Assembly (NCBI RefSeq): GCF_013371465.1
Contig: NZ_JABWDU010000008.1
Coordinates: 62,001-126,000, forward strand
Direction: 5' to 3'
DNA length: 64,000 nt
Source of the DNA: Ensifer oleiphilus
GTDB lineage: Bacteria; Pseudomonadota; Alphaproteobacteria; Rhizobiales; Rhizobiaceae
Below are positions 1 through 8,593 of this stretch, piece by piece; within the stretch, counting starts at the first letter, position 1; each line of letters begins with the position of its first letter. A program made the position numbers and the translations under genes. The notes under the pieces were generated by a model. The model had not been told where the DNA came from. It searched no databases and saw only the letters and a list, made by a program, of their open reading frames with translations.

Positions 1-611
1 TCGGCATTCTTGCCGGCTATCGCGGCGGCAAGGTCGACGAGGTAATCAGCTTCTTCACCAACATGGTGCTCGTGGTTCCCAACCTGCCGCTGCTGCTCGT
101 TCTCGCCGCCTTCATCGGCCAGGCGAACCCCTGGGTCATCGCGCTGATACTTGGCGGAACCTCTTGGGCCTGGGGCGCGCGCGTCACCCGCGCCGAAACG
201 CTTTCCGTCAAGCAGAAGGATTACGTCAAATCGGCGGAGATGATGGGTGAGCCGCGCTGGCGCATCATGACCTTCGAGATCTTCCCCAACCTGATCTCGA
301 TCGTCGGCATCAACTTCATCGGCAGCGTCATCTTCGCGATCATCACCCAGGCAACCCTTGAGTTTCTCGGCCTTGGCGATCCCAAGGTCGTCTCCTGGGG
401 CACCATGCTCTATGCCGCACAGAAGGCGTCTGCGCTTTCGGTCGGCGCGTGGTGGGACATTCTGACGCCCTGCTTCGCGCTCGCCTTCCTCGGTATCGGC
501 CTGTCGCTTCTGAATTTCGCTGTCGACGAAATCGCCAATCCGCGCCTGCGCACCGGCAACCGCCTCGGTCGCTGGTCCGCCCTCATTCGCTCCGGGGAGG
601 GTCGCCTGTGA
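1..611 (+). CDS. Peptide ABC transporter permease, DppC type (5' partial)
   Basis: Inner-membrane permease of a dipeptide/oligopeptide-type importer. The window begins inside the gene; the first complete codon is at position 3. The visible 200 or so residues contain hydrophobic segments and the EAA-type cytoplasmic loop (around SAEMMGEPRWRIMTFEIFPN) that docks on the ATPases. The C-terminal half is typical of BPD_transp_1 proteins. The stop overlaps the GTG start of the next gene (GTGA), so translation is probably coupled with the two ATPases downstream. Substrate cannot be read from sequence; peptides, opines and related solutes are the usual cargo of this family. Confidence 0.9.
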   Translation, partial: GILAGYRGGKVDEVISFFTNMVLVVPNLPLLLVLAAFIGQANPWVIALILGGTSWAWGARVTRAETLSVKQKDYVKSAEMMGEPRWRIMTFEIFPNLISIVGINFIGSVIFAIITQATLEFLGLGDPKVVSWGTMLYAAQKASALSVGAWWDILTPCFALAFLGIGLSLLNFAVDEIANPRLRTGNRLGRWSALIRSGEGRL

Positions 612-1411
612 CCGCGCCATTGCTATCGGTGAAAAACCTCACGATCGACTATATCGGCGAGGAAAAGGATTTTCGCGCGGTCGACAATGTCAGCTTTGAC
701 GTTGCGCCCGGCGAAGTCTTCGGCCTTGCCGGCGAATCCGGTTGCGGCAAGAGCACCATAGCCTTCGCCATCAGCCGGCTGCACAAGCCGCCGGCGCTGA
801 TCCGGCGCGAAAGCACCATCCTGCTCAACGGCCGCAACGTGCTCGATCTCGATGACAAGGCCTTGCGCGATTTCCGCTGGCGCGAGGTCGCGATGGTGTT
901 CCAGAGCGCGATGAATTCGCTGAACCCGGTGCTGCGCATCGAGCATCAGTTCTATGACGTGCTGAAGACCCATAAGGGCATGAGCCGTCCGCAGGCGCGC
1001 GACCGCACCGCCGAAATGCTGAAGCTCGTCGACATCGCGCCAGATCGCATGCGCGACTATCCGCATCAGTTTTCAGGCGGCATGCGCCAGCGCATCGTCA
1101 TCGCCATCTGCCTTGCGCTCGACCCGCGGCTGGTGGTGATGGATGAACCGACGACGGCACTCGACGTCGTCGTCCAGCGTGAGATCCTGCAGCGGATCAA
1201 CGAGTTGCGCCGCAGCCTCGGCTTTGCCGTCCTGTTCATCACCCACGATCTCGGCCTGATGGTGCAGTTCTGCGACCGCATCGGCATCATGCTCGCCGGC
1301 AAGCTGGTCGAGCAGAACACGGCGGAAGCGATCTACGGATCGCCGCAGCACGATTATACGAAACAGCTCTGGGCCTCCTTCCCCTCGCTCCATGGAGGCG
1401 TTCTGCTATGA
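608..1411 (+). CDS. Peptide ABC transporter ATP-binding protein, DppD/OppD type
   Basis: First of two nucleotide-binding subunits powering the importer. It shows Walker A GESGCGKST, a signature near FSGGMRQR, Walker B LVVMDEPTTALD and the switch histidine in ITHDL. I take the GTG at 608 as start because it gives a 4-base overlap with the permease stop and puts the ABC domain at the usual distance from the N-terminus; an earlier ATG at 449 would lie deep inside the permease. At about 267 residues it is short for a DppD and ends soon after the ABC domain, so the oligopeptide C-terminal extension is brief. Confidence 0.92.
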   Translation: MTAPLLSVKNLTIDYIGEEKDFRAVDNVSFDVAPGEVFGLAGESGCGKSTIAFAISRLHKPPALIRRESTILLNGRNVLDLDDKALRDFRWREVAMVFQSAMNSLNPVLRIEHQFYDVLKTHKGMSRPQARDRTAEMLKLVDIAPDRMRDYPHQFSGGMRQRIVIAICLALDPRLVVMDEPTTALDVVVQREILQRINELRRSLGFAVLFITHDLGLMVQFCDRIGIMLAGKLVEQNTAEAIYGSPQHDYTKQLWASFPSLHGGVLL

Positions 1412-2316
1412 CCGTTCAACAAACTCCGATCCTCGCCCTCGACCGGGTCACGAAGACCTTCGGCCACGGGACGGGCGCCGTTCGCGCCGCCCGTTCGATC
1501 TCGTTTTCGCTGCATGCCGGTCGGGCGCTTGCGCTTGTCGGCGAGTCCGGCAGCGGCAAGACCACCTGCGCCCGCATGGCGATGCGCGAGTATCTGCCGA
1601 CGGAAGGAGAGATCCTGTTCAAGGGTCAGCCGGTCGAAGGCACCAATGCCGCAGAGGCGGCACACTACCGCCGTGCCGTGCAGATGATCTTCCAGGATCC
1701 GTTCGCCTCGCTCAATCCTGCCCACACCATCGCCTATCATCTGAAGCGGCCGCTCATGCTGCACCGCCCGGATATCAAGCGCTCCGAAATCGACGCGACG
1801 GTGCGGGCGCTGCTGCAGCAGGTGAAGCTCGATCCCGACCTTGTCGCGCCGAAATATCCGCACGAGCTTTCCGGCGGCCAGCGCCAGCGCGTCAACATCG
1901 CCCGCGCGCTCGCCGCCAAACCGGAGGTCATCGTCGCTGACGAACCAACATCTATGCTCGACGTCTCCGTTCGTCTCGGCGTGCTCAATCTCCTGAGCGA
2001 AATGAAGCAGGAGATGAAGCTCGGCTTGCTCTACATCACCCACGATATCGCCACGGCTCGCTATGTCGCAGAGGATATCGCGGTGATGTATTCCGGCCAG
2101 ATCGTCGAGTGGGGCAATGTCGGCAAGGTGATCGACAACCCCGCACATCCCTATACCAAGCTCCTGCTGTCCGCGGTCCCCGACCCGGACGTCCGCTTCG
2201 ACGACCCGAGCGTGCGGCTGCGTCCGGAGGATGTGGAAGACATCCGCCGCCAATCGGCTATGACCCAGGACAGGATTGTCGAGGTCGACAGCGATCACTT
2301 CGTCCGGGCCGCCTGA
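1408..2316 (+). CDS. Peptide ABC transporter ATP-binding protein, DppF/OppF type
   Basis: Second nucleotide-binding subunit (302 residues), starting in an ATGA overlap with the preceding ATPase. Walker A GESGSGKTT, signature LSGGQRQR, Walker B VIVADEPTSMLD and ITHDI are present, and a C-terminal region around HPYTKLLLSAVPDPD matches the oligopeptide/dipeptide C-terminal domain. It is the last gene of the operon: a strong hairpin terminator starts about 50 bp downstream. Together with the two upstream genes it gives the permease-ATPase-ATPase end of a complete peptide uptake operon whose binding protein and first permease lie before the window. Confidence 0.93.
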   Translation: MTVQQTPILALDRVTKTFGHGTGAVRAARSISFSLHAGRALALVGESGSGKTTCARMAMREYLPTEGEILFKGQPVEGTNAAEAAHYRRAVQMIFQDPFASLNPAHTIAYHLKRPLMLHRPDIKRSEIDATVRALLQQVKLDPDLVAPKYPHELSGGQRQRVNIARALAAKPEVIVADEPTSMLDVSVRLGVLNLLSEMKQEMKLGLLYITHDIATARYVAEDIAVMYSGQIVEWGNVGKVIDNPAHPYTKLLLSAVPDPDVRFDDPSVRLRPEDVEDIRRQSAMTQDRIVEVDSDHFVRAA

Positions 2317-2365
2317 TCCATCTCCGATTTCCAGTCCGTCGACCGAGCTTTCGCCCAGGACTTAA

Positions 2366-2403
2366 AAACACAACGCCCCGCTTTGGAGCGGGGCGTTGTG
2401 TTT
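2366..2403. terminator. Bidirectional intrinsic terminator
   Basis: Perfect 17-bp inverted repeat (2366-2382 and 2387-2403) with a 4-base TTGG loop, flanked by A and T runs on both sides. It lies between the end of the rightward peptide ABC operon and the leftward glnII gene and can serve both. Confidence 0.9.
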
Positions 2404-2442
2404 GGGCAATCGTTGCCGATCGCGCATTCCTGGCGAAGCCGG

Positions 2443-2471
2443 TTGTGGCGTGCCGCTAGGGCACGCCACAA
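2443..2471 (-). terminator. Hairpin just downstream of glnII
   Basis: Perfect 12-bp inverted repeat (2443-2454 and 2460-2471, 5-base loop) beginning 7 bases after the glnII stop on the minus strand. There is no clear T run, so it is either a first terminator backed up by 2366-2403 or an RNA-stabilising 3' hairpin. Confidence 0.6.
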
Positions 2472-2478
2472 GCCATGC

Positions 2479-3522
2479 TCAGGCCGCCTTCATCTGCTTT
2501 TCGACGTCGGTCGGAACCGTGGAGATCGTCTTCAGGATCTGCGCGGCGATCTGGTAGGGGTCACCCTTGGAGTTCGGGCGGCGGTCTTCAAGGTAGCCCT
2601 TGTAGTCGTTGTTGACGAAGCTGTGCGGAACGCGGATCGAGGCACCGCGGTCAGCAACGCCGTAGCTGAACTGGTGGATCGAGGCGGTTTCGTGCTTGCC
2701 GGTCAGGCGCATGTGGTTGTCAGGACCGTAGACGGCGATGTGGTCGGCGCGGGCTTCGGCGAAGGCCGCCATCAGGCTCTCGAAGTATTCCTTGCCGCCG
2801 ACTTCGCGCATGTAGGCGGTCGAGAAGTTGGCGTGCATGCCCGAGCCGTTCCAGTCGGTGTCGCCGAGCGGCTTGCAGTGGTATTCGACGTCAATGCCGT
2901 ATTTTTCGGTCAGGCGCTGCAGGAGGTAGCGCGCCAGCCAGATTTCGTCGGCGGCCTTGCGCGAGCCCTTGCCGAATACCTGGAATTCCCACTGGCCCTT
3001 GGCCACTTCGGCGTTGATGCCTTCATGGTTGATGCCGGCGGCCAGGCAGATGTCCAGATGCTCTTCGACGATCTTGCGAGCGATGTCGCCGACATTGCCG
3101 AAGCCGACGCCACAATAATAAGGGCCCTGCGGCGCGGGGAAGCCTGCCTCCGGGAACCCGAGCGGGCGGCCGTTCTGATAGAAGAAATACTCCTGTTCGA
3201 AGCCGAACCAAGCGCCGTCGTCATCTGCGATCGATGCGCGGGTGTTCGAAGCATGCGGCGTCTTGGCATCGGGCATCATGACTTCGCAGAGAACGAGCAC
3301 GCCGTTCTTGCGCTCCGGGTCCGGATAGACGGCAACCGGCTTCAACACGCAGTCGGAGCTGCTGCCTTCGGCCTGCATCGTCGAGGAACCGTCGAAGCCC
3401 CAGAGCGGAAGCTGTTCAAGCTGCGGAAAAGCGTCGAATTCCTTGACCAGGGTCTTGCCGCGCAGGTTGGGGGTCGGCTTGTAACCGTCGAGCCAGATGT
3501 ATTCGAGCTTAAACTTTGTCAT
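2479..3522 (-). CDS. glnII: Glutamine synthetase type II
   Basis: ATP-dependent condensation of ammonium and glutamate to glutamine in the cytoplasm. This is the short, octameric eukaryotic-type GSII (347 residues) found in rhizobia and some actinobacteria, not the adenylylated 470-residue GSI. Recognisable blocks are PNLRGKT near the N-terminus, LWGFDGSST at about residue 40, the NGSGMHANFST catalytic segment in the middle and EDRRPNSKGDPYQIA near the end. In rhizobia glnII is an NtrC-activated, sigma-54-dependent gene induced by nitrogen limitation; a matching -24/-12 promoter lies upstream (3612-3628). It is monocistronic, with hairpins behind it. Confidence 0.97.
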   Translation of the reverse strand: MTKFKLEYIWLDGYKPTPNLRGKTLVKEFDAFPQLEQLPLWGFDGSSTMQAEGSSSDCVLKPVAVYPDPERKNGVLVLCEVMMPDAKTPHASNTRASIADDDGAWFGFEQEYFFYQNGRPLGFPEAGFPAPQGPYYCGVGFGNVGDIARKIVEEHLDICLAAGINHEGINAEVAKGQWEFQVFGKGSRKAADEIWLARYLLQRLTEKYGIDVEYHCKPLGDTDWNGSGMHANFSTAYMREVGGKEYFESLMAAFAEARADHIAVYGPDNHMRLTGKHETASIHQFSYGVADRGASIRVPHSFVNNDYKGYLEDRRPNSKGDPYQIAAQILKTISTVPTDVEKQMKAA

Positions 3523-3911
3523 TTCTTTCTCTCACATGACGCCAGAATGGCTTGGTTCCAAAGCGGGCGGGCAATCCAGATCGGCTGCCCGACGACCGTT
3601 AGCAATAAGAATGCATTAATCGTGCCAGTTGGCTTCGCTTGGCCAAAACACGAGATATCAATGGTCTCGGCATCCCCCGTGACAGCGCGAGCGGCGGCGC
3701 AAGACTAAGGATGAAGCGGACTGCACAGAAAATAGGCATCATCAGCCGCACTTTGAGGCACGGCCGCGAGCAAACCACTGCCGAAGAAGGCGCGGCGCTG
3801 CAAATGGGCCGCCGCGGCGTTGCCGCCCCGCAAACGAGGACCATCACAATGGCTGCACGGAAAACAAGCAGTGACGTCGCGCCCGGTAAAAAAACGCGGC
3901 CGGACTCGGGG
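3523..3911. other. Intergenic region between glnII and the MocR gene
   Basis: 389 bp with no convincing gene. It holds the glnII 5' untranslated region and the sigma-54 promoter at 3612-3628. The remaining part up to 3911 is the 3' flank of the MocR gene; several GCAC elements occur around 3724-3760, but I could not assemble a convincing NtrC dyad from them. Confidence 0.6.
3612..3628 (-). promoter_or_regulatory. Sigma-54 promoter of glnII
   Basis: On the minus strand the site reads CTGGCACGATTAATGCA, with GG (3626-3625) and GC (3614-3613) separated by exactly 10 bases, as required for -24/-12 elements. Only the first T of the usual TTGC differs. Predicted transcription start is near 3601, giving a leader of about 80 bases before the glnII ATG. 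Confidence 0.85.
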
Positions 3912-5309
3912 CTACCGGGTGATCGTTGCGAGCACGCGATAAAGCCGCTCGTCGGTCGACTGGGCAACGTTGAAGCGCAGAAACCCGGCAGCCGTTCCTG
4001 AATGGCTGAAGGCATTGCCGGGGGCCAGCACGATATCGTGCGCCAGCGCCTTCTGCGCCAGTTCCGATGCATCAAGCCCCTCCGGCAGCCTGCACCAGAG
4101 AAACATGCCGGCCTGCGGCTCGATCCAGGGCGTGATCCCAACCGCAGCCAGCCGCGTGGCCGTCTCGGTCATCGTCCGCGTCAGGCGCAGACGCAGCGCC
4201 TCCATGTGCTTTCGATAGCTGCCATCCCGCAACAAGGTCAGCACCAACTCGGCAGCGAGGCTCGGACCGCCGAATGTGGTGGCGATCTTAAGATCGGTCA
4301 GCCCCTCGATCCAGGCACGGGGGGCCGCGATGTAGCCGCAACGCACGGACGCGGAGAGCGTCTTGGAAAAGCTGCCGATCTGCACCACACGGTCAAGACC
4401 GTCAAAGGCGGCCAGCCGCGGCGCCGGTGCATGCTCGAAATCGGCAAAGATATCATCCTCGACGATCGTCAAGCCCACCTGCTCGGCAAGCCGCAGCAGA
4501 CGATGCGCAACCACGGGAGAAAGCGTGGCGCCGGTCGGATTGTGCACTGCGGAATTGGTGATGTAGAGGCGGGGACGATGGGCTTCCAGCACCTCGGCAA
4601 ACCGGTCGAGATCAGGACCAACAGGCGTATAGGGCACGCTGACGACATTGACGCGGTGCGCCCGCAACAGCGCCTGGAAATTGAAGTAGCAGGGATCGTC
4701 GACGATGACGGTGTCACCGGGCTCGAGCAGGAACCGACAAAGCAGATCGATCGCCTGGGTACCTGACTCGGTCAGGATGATCTGATCGGGCGATGCTTCG
4801 ACGCCATGCTCGGCGAGTCGCCGCGCCAGCAGCTGCCGCAAGGGCCGCAAGCCAAGCGGCGTGCCGTATTCCGTCAGGCTGGCTGTCTCCGCGCGCGCGA
4901 TCGAGCGCAGCGCCCGCCTGAGTGCTGCCTCCGGCATCCACGACGCCGGCAGCCAGCCGCAGCCGGGCTTCAGCACATTCACATCTGTTTCAAGAGCTTG
5001 CCGCGAAACCCAGAGGGGGTCGACCGCGCGGTCGAGCCGCGGACCGACCTCGGTCAGCGACAACGGCGCCAGGTGCGCAGACACGAAAAAGCCGGAACCG
5101 GGCCGCGAGCGGATCGTGCCCTCGGCGGCAAGACGCTCATAGGCTTCCACGACCGTCGACTTGGAAACCCGCATCGTCGTGGCGAGTGCCCGAATGGAAG
5201 GCAGCTTGACACCCGGCGTCAACGATCGCCCGGCAATGCGTTGCCGGATTGTGCCCATGACGCCCTCAATCAGGGTCTCGCCACCGGTCTCCGTTTGCTG
5301 AAACGCCAT
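3912..5309 (-). CDS. MocR/PdxR-family GntR-aminotransferase regulator
   Basis: Transcription factor with an N-terminal GntR winged helix (about residues 10-75, core LPSIRALATTMRVSKSTVV and RSRPGSGFF) and a fold-type I aminotransferase-like domain. The PLP-binding lysine is visible in GSFSKTLSASVRCGYI. I start at the ATG at 5309 (465 residues); the longer reading from 5411 would run through the divergent promoter region and adds no domain. It is divergent from an EamA-type exporter 100 bp away, a common MocR arrangement in which the regulator senses a PLP or amino-compound signal and controls its neighbour. The effector is not predictable. Confidence 0.92.
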   Translation of the reverse strand: MAFQQTETGGETLIEGVMGTIRQRIAGRSLTPGVKLPSIRALATTMRVSKSTVVEAYERLAAEGTIRSRPGSGFFVSAHLAPLSLTEVGPRLDRAVDPLWVSRQALETDVNVLKPGCGWLPASWMPEAALRRALRSIARAETASLTEYGTPLGLRPLRQLLARRLAEHGVEASPDQIILTESGTQAIDLLCRFLLEPGDTVIVDDPCYFNFQALLRAHRVNVVSVPYTPVGPDLDRFAEVLEAHRPRLYITNSAVHNPTGATLSPVVAHRLLRLAEQVGLTIVEDDIFADFEHAPAPRLAAFDGLDRVVQIGSFSKTLSASVRCGYIAAPRAWIEGLTDLKIATTFGGPSLAAELVLTLLRDGSYRKHMEALRLRLTRTMTETATRLAAVGITPWIEPQAGMFLWCRLPEGLDASELAQKALAHDIVLAPGNAFSHSGTAAGFLRFNVAQSTDERLYRVLATITR

Positions 5310-5331
5310 CTGTATTGGACCTTGATGCAGG

Positions 5332-5349
5332 ACAGTTTGGCGAAACTGT
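5332..5349. promoter_or_regulatory. Candidate MocR operator (inverted repeat)
   Basis: ACAGTTT and AAACTGT (7 bp each, perfect) are separated by GGCG in the 101-bp divergent region between the MocR and EamA genes. Further ACTGT elements follow at 5372-5376, close to the EamA start, so the operator may consist of several half-sites. Confidence 0.55.
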
Positions 5350-5410
5350 ACTGCATTGTCTCTGGAAGAACCACTGTCTCCAACAGATACATGTAGAAAA
5401 GGAGACGACA

Positions 5411-6274
5411 ATGGACAGAACGACCACCGGCTGGTTAAACGGCTTCCTCGGCGTATTGATTTTCAGCGGCTCGCTGCCGGCCACACGCGCTGCGGTGATG
5501 GATTTCGACCCGGTTTTCCTGACGGTCGCGCGCGCGGCGATTGCGGGCGCGCTTGCGCTCTGCCTGCTCCTCGTCTTTCGCCAGCCCAGGCCGACGCGCT
5601 CCGATCTGGTCTCTCTGGTGATCGTCGCCTTCGGCGTCGTTCTCGGCTTCCCGCTTCTGACCGCCCTGGCGCTCAAGCATGTGACATCGGCCCATTCGAT
5701 CGTCTTCGTCGGCCTGTTGCCGCTTGCGACCGCCGTCTTCGGCGTGCTTCGCGGCGGCGAACGTCCGCATCCGGCCTTCTGGCTGTTTTCCTGCCTCGGC
5801 AGCGCGCTTGTTGCCGGTTTTGCGTTGACGCAGGGCTTTTCCGCCTCGCCGGTCGGCGATCTACTAATGCTCGGCGCCATCGTTGTCTGCGGCCTTGGCT
5901 ATGCCGAAGGAGCAAGCCTTTCGCGCAAGCTCGGTGGCTGGCAGGTCATTTGCTGGGCGCTGGTGCTGTCACTGCCCGTCATGATCGCCATCGGTCTCTT
6001 CACCAACGCACCAGCCGTCGAAATGGTGAACTCCGGCGCCTGGGCCGGTCTGGCCTATGTCTCCGTCTTCAGCATGCTGATCGGCTTCGTCTTCTGGTAT
6101 CGCGGACTTGCGCTCGGCGGCGTCGCCGGCGTCGGGCAATTGCAGCTGCTGCAACCCTTCTTCGGCCTGGCGCTGGCGGCAGCGCTTCTGCATGAGCCGG
6201 TGAGTGGAGCGATGCTTGCAGTGACCGGGGCTATTGTCCTGTGCGTTGCCGGGGCAAAGAAGTTCGCGAAATAG
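5411..6274 (+). CDS. EamA/DMT-family transporter
   Basis: Ten-helix inner-membrane transporter of the drug/metabolite superfamily (287 residues, two EamA repeats). The sequence is almost wholly hydrophobic, with short charged loops such as RQPRPTRSD and GGERPHP. Start chosen at ATG 5411 because AGGAG lies just upstream at normal spacing; a longer frame from 5315 would cross the operator. Family members export amino acids, metabolites or drugs. Being divergent from a MocR regulator suggests a substrate linked to amino acids or vitamin B6, which is inference only. Confidence 0.9.
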   Translation: MDRTTTGWLNGFLGVLIFSGSLPATRAAVMDFDPVFLTVARAAIAGALALCLLLVFRQPRPTRSDLVSLVIVAFGVVLGFPLLTALALKHVTSAHSIVFVGLLPLATAVFGVLRGGERPHPAFWLFSCLGSALVAGFALTQGFSASPVGDLLMLGAIVVCGLGYAEGASLSRKLGGWQVICWALVLSLPVMIAIGLFTNAPAVEMVNSGAWAGLAYVSVFSMLIGFVFWYRGLALGGVAGVGQLQLLQPFFGLALAAALLHEPVSGAMLAVTGAIVLCVAGAKKFAK

Positions 6275-6296
6275 ACGGCGGGCTTTCGGCCCCTCG

Positions 6297-7190
6297 TCAG
6301 AGATGGTCGAGCTTCAGCCTCTTGCTCAGCAGGTCGATGAAGGTCCGCACCTTGGCCGTGGGCGCCCTGCCCTCGCGCCACAGGATGTGGATCGGGACGG
6401 GGGACGGCTCGAACGCTTCGAGCACCACCTGGACCCTGCGATCGACAATCAGATGTTCGATCTGCCAGAGCGGCGAATAGCCGAGACCGAGCTCTTCGCC
6501 GACAGCCGCATAGATAGCCGCCATGGCATTGACCCGCAAAGGGCCCGAGACCTTGACCCCGCGTGGCCTGCCGTCGATCGTGAACATCCACGTCCCCTGC
6601 CGATCGTCGCCCAGGCGCGTGATGCAGTCGTGGTGCTTCAGGTCCTGCGGGTGCTTGGGCCGACCGCGTGCGGCAAGATAGGAGGGGGCGCCGAAGACGA
6701 CCCGGCGCAAGCCGCCAAGCCGCTTGCCTGCCAGGCTCGAGTCGGCCAAGTCGCCAATGCGCACCACCATGTCGAGCCCGCCGCCTGCAAGATCGACGAA
6801 GGCATCGGAGAGATCGAGTTCGACCTGAACCTCCTCGTATTGCCGCATGTATTCGGCAACGATCGGCATCAGGAAGCGCGGCGCAAACAGCGCCGGCGCG
6901 CCGATGCGCAGCACCCCTGAAGGCTCCAGCCGACGCTGCGCCGCCTCCAGTCGCGCTTCGCGTATTTCATCCACCGCAGGCTTTACCCGACGATAGAAGA
7001 TCTCGCCCGCCTCGCTCGGGGTCGAACGTCGCGTCGTTCGGTGAATGAGTTCCACGCCGATATCGTCTTCAAGGGCGGCAAGCGCACGGCTGACGGTCTG
7101 CAGCGGCCGCGAAAGTCGATTGGCAGCCGCCGTCAAGCTCCCGAGCTCGACCACGGCGACGAACACTTCCAGATCTTCGATACGGCTCAT
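6297..7190 (-). CDS. LysR-family transcriptional regulator
   Basis: 297-residue LysR protein: N-terminal winged helix (about residues 1-60, FVAVVELGSLTAAANRLSR... LEDDIGVELIHRTTRR), then an inducer-binding domain starting near GVLRIGAPALFAPRFLMPI. It most resembles the CrgA/DsdC-like LysR branch with a short effector domain. It is divergent from an NmrA-like oxidoreductase gene (7308). A perfect dyad directly abuts its start codon, so autoregulation and control of the divergent pair are likely. Confidence 0.93.
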   Translation of the reverse strand: MSRIEDLEVFVAVVELGSLTAAANRLSRPLQTVSRALAALEDDIGVELIHRTTRRSTPSEAGEIFYRRVKPAVDEIREARLEAAQRRLEPSGVLRIGAPALFAPRFLMPIVAEYMRQYEEVQVELDLSDAFVDLAGGGLDMVVRIGDLADSSLAGKRLGGLRRVVFGAPSYLAARGRPKHPQDLKHHDCITRLGDDRQGTWMFTIDGRPRGVKVSGPLRVNAMAAIYAAVGEELGLGYSPLWQIEHLIVDRRVQVVLEAFEPSPVPIHILWREGRAPTAKVRTFIDLLSKRLKLDHL

Positions 7191-7219
7191 TATATTATCC
7201 CGGTTTTACAGATAATATA
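7191..7219. promoter_or_regulatory. Perfect dyad operator between LysR and NmrA genes
   Basis: TATATTATC (7191-7199) and GATAATATA (7211-7219) form a perfect 9-bp inverted repeat with an 11-base spacer. It touches the LysR ATG, so binding would block LysR expression while leaving about 90 bp to the divergent gene. The T-N11-A geometry fits a LysR box. Confidence 0.7.
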
Positions 7220-7307
7220 TCGCATTCTCGGCCAATTGTCTGAATTTTTGCCAAGCGATACCCTGTGGTCACATTTCATGAGAAGACCGTAAGGAAGGCG
7301 ACATCGC

Positions 7308-8219
7308 ATGGCAGCGACAGCGAAAACAACCGCCGGAAACAGGATACTCGTCGTCGGGGCGACCGGCCGATTTGCCAATCTCGTCGTGCCCGAGCTGGTC
7401 CGCAGAGGCGCTACCGTCCGCGCCCTTGTCAGGGACCAGTCAAATACCGTCCTGGCGCAGTCGCTTGGCGCCGCGCAAATTGCTGTCGGCGACCTCAGGG
7501 ATCGCCAAAGCCTCGACATTGCGTTGCAGGGTATAGACGGCGTCTTTCATCTCGGGCCGGCCTTCGCGCCTGATGAAGCGTCGATGGGTGTCGCGATGGT
7601 CGAGGCGTCGGTCCGCGCGGGCGTGCGGAAGTTCGTGTTCTCGTCGGTCATCCAGCCAACCAACACGCGATTGAAGAACCATGCGGCCAAGATCCCCGTC
7701 GAGGACGCGCTCTATTCGTCCACGCTCGAATACACCATCCTGCACCCGGCGAACTTCATGCAGAACATCCTCTCGGCCTGGCCGGCTGTCGTCGGGAGCG
7801 GCGTCTTTTCCGAACCCTTCCCGAAGACCGCGCGCGTGGCGCGTGTCGACTATCGTGATGTGGCCGAGGTGGCGGCGATTGCCCTGACGGAGGAGCGGCT
7901 CGCCTACGCCACCCTCGAACTTTGCGCCGATGGCCGCCACGACAGAGAGGAGATTGCCGGAATGATGGCGAGCGCGCTGGGTCGTCCCATCGAAGCCGCG
8001 GAAATCAGTTTCCACGAATGGGCTGCACCAGCCCGGGTCAAATACACCGAACACCAACTCGGCCTGCTCGCAAAAGTCTACGAGCATTACGCAGCCTTTG
8101 GCCTTGGCGGCAACAGCCTGTCGCTGCGAGCAGCACTCGGGCGGGAGCCGCGAAGCCTGCGGGCCTTCATAGAAGAGCTTGCGACCGCCGCTGCTGCCCG
8201 CCAGCCCTTCCAAGCATGA
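7308..8219 (+). CDS. NmrA-like NAD(P)-binding protein
   Basis: Atypical short-chain dehydrogenase of the NmrA/HSCARG type (303 residues). The Rossmann dinucleotide motif VVGATGRFANLVVPEL lies at about residue 14, followed by VRALVRD, which contacts the NADP phosphate, and a conserved GVFHLGPAF. Such proteins act as quinone or isoflavone-type reductases or as redox sensors. AAGGAAGG sits at good spacing before ATG 7308. It is divergent from the LysR gene that probably controls it and 25 bp upstream of a DUF2798 gene in the same direction. Confidence 0.88.
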   Translation: MAATAKTTAGNRILVVGATGRFANLVVPELVRRGATVRALVRDQSNTVLAQSLGAAQIAVGDLRDRQSLDIALQGIDGVFHLGPAFAPDEASMGVAMVEASVRAGVRKFVFSSVIQPTNTRLKNHAAKIPVEDALYSSTLEYTILHPANFMQNILSAWPAVVGSGVFSEPFPKTARVARVDYRDVAEVAAIALTEERLAYATLELCADGRHDREEIAGMMASALGRPIEAAEISFHEWAAPARVKYTEHQLGLLAKVYEHYAAFGLGGNSLSLRAALGREPRSLRAFIEELATAAAARQPFQA

Positions 8220-8244
8220 CACCCCAAACCGGAGCATCACCTCG

Positions 8245-8493
8245 ATGTCGAACAAACTTCCTGCTCGCTACAACGCCATCGCCATGCCTCTGGTGCTGTC
8301 GGTCCTGATGTCCTGCCTCGTCTCGGCAGTATCGACGGCCGCCAATACCGGCTTCAGCGCTGACCTCTTTGCCCAATGGATGAAAGCCTGGGGCATCTCG
8401 TGGCTCGTGGCGTTTCCAAGCCTGATGCTCGTATTGCCGCTGGTGCGCATGATCGTCGGCGCGCTGGTGCAAGCACCGCAAGCCCGGCGTTGA
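8245..8493 (+). CDS. DUF2798 small membrane protein
   Basis: 82 residues with two predicted transmembrane helices (about 11-33 and 48-72) and a basic C-terminus; the NAIAMPLVLSVLMSCLVS... WLVAFPSLMLVLPLVR pattern is that of DUF2798. Function unknown. Start at ATG 8245 with GGAG 10 bases upstream. It follows the NmrA-like gene closely and is probably co-transcribed. Confidence 0.85.
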   Translation: MSNKLPARYNAIAMPLVLSVLMSCLVSAVSTAANTGFSADLFAQWMKAWGISWLVAFPSLMLVLPLVRMIVGALVQAPQARR

Positions 8494-8593
8494 ATCTTCA
8501 ACCCTGCAGGCGATGAACCGATGCAGCGAGATCATCGCTGTGGGCCTGCGCGGTGATCGCAGCGAGCCGATAGGGCTCGCTGCGCGACTTGTC

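Noticed and set aside
2319-2346. TGATCC at the end of the first ABC operon as an RpoE promoter
   Set aside because: The -10 position reads CCGT and no gene starts downstream before the terminator.
3720-3765. GCAC elements upstream of glnII as an NtrC site
   Set aside because: The elements are direct or badly spaced, without the required dyad.
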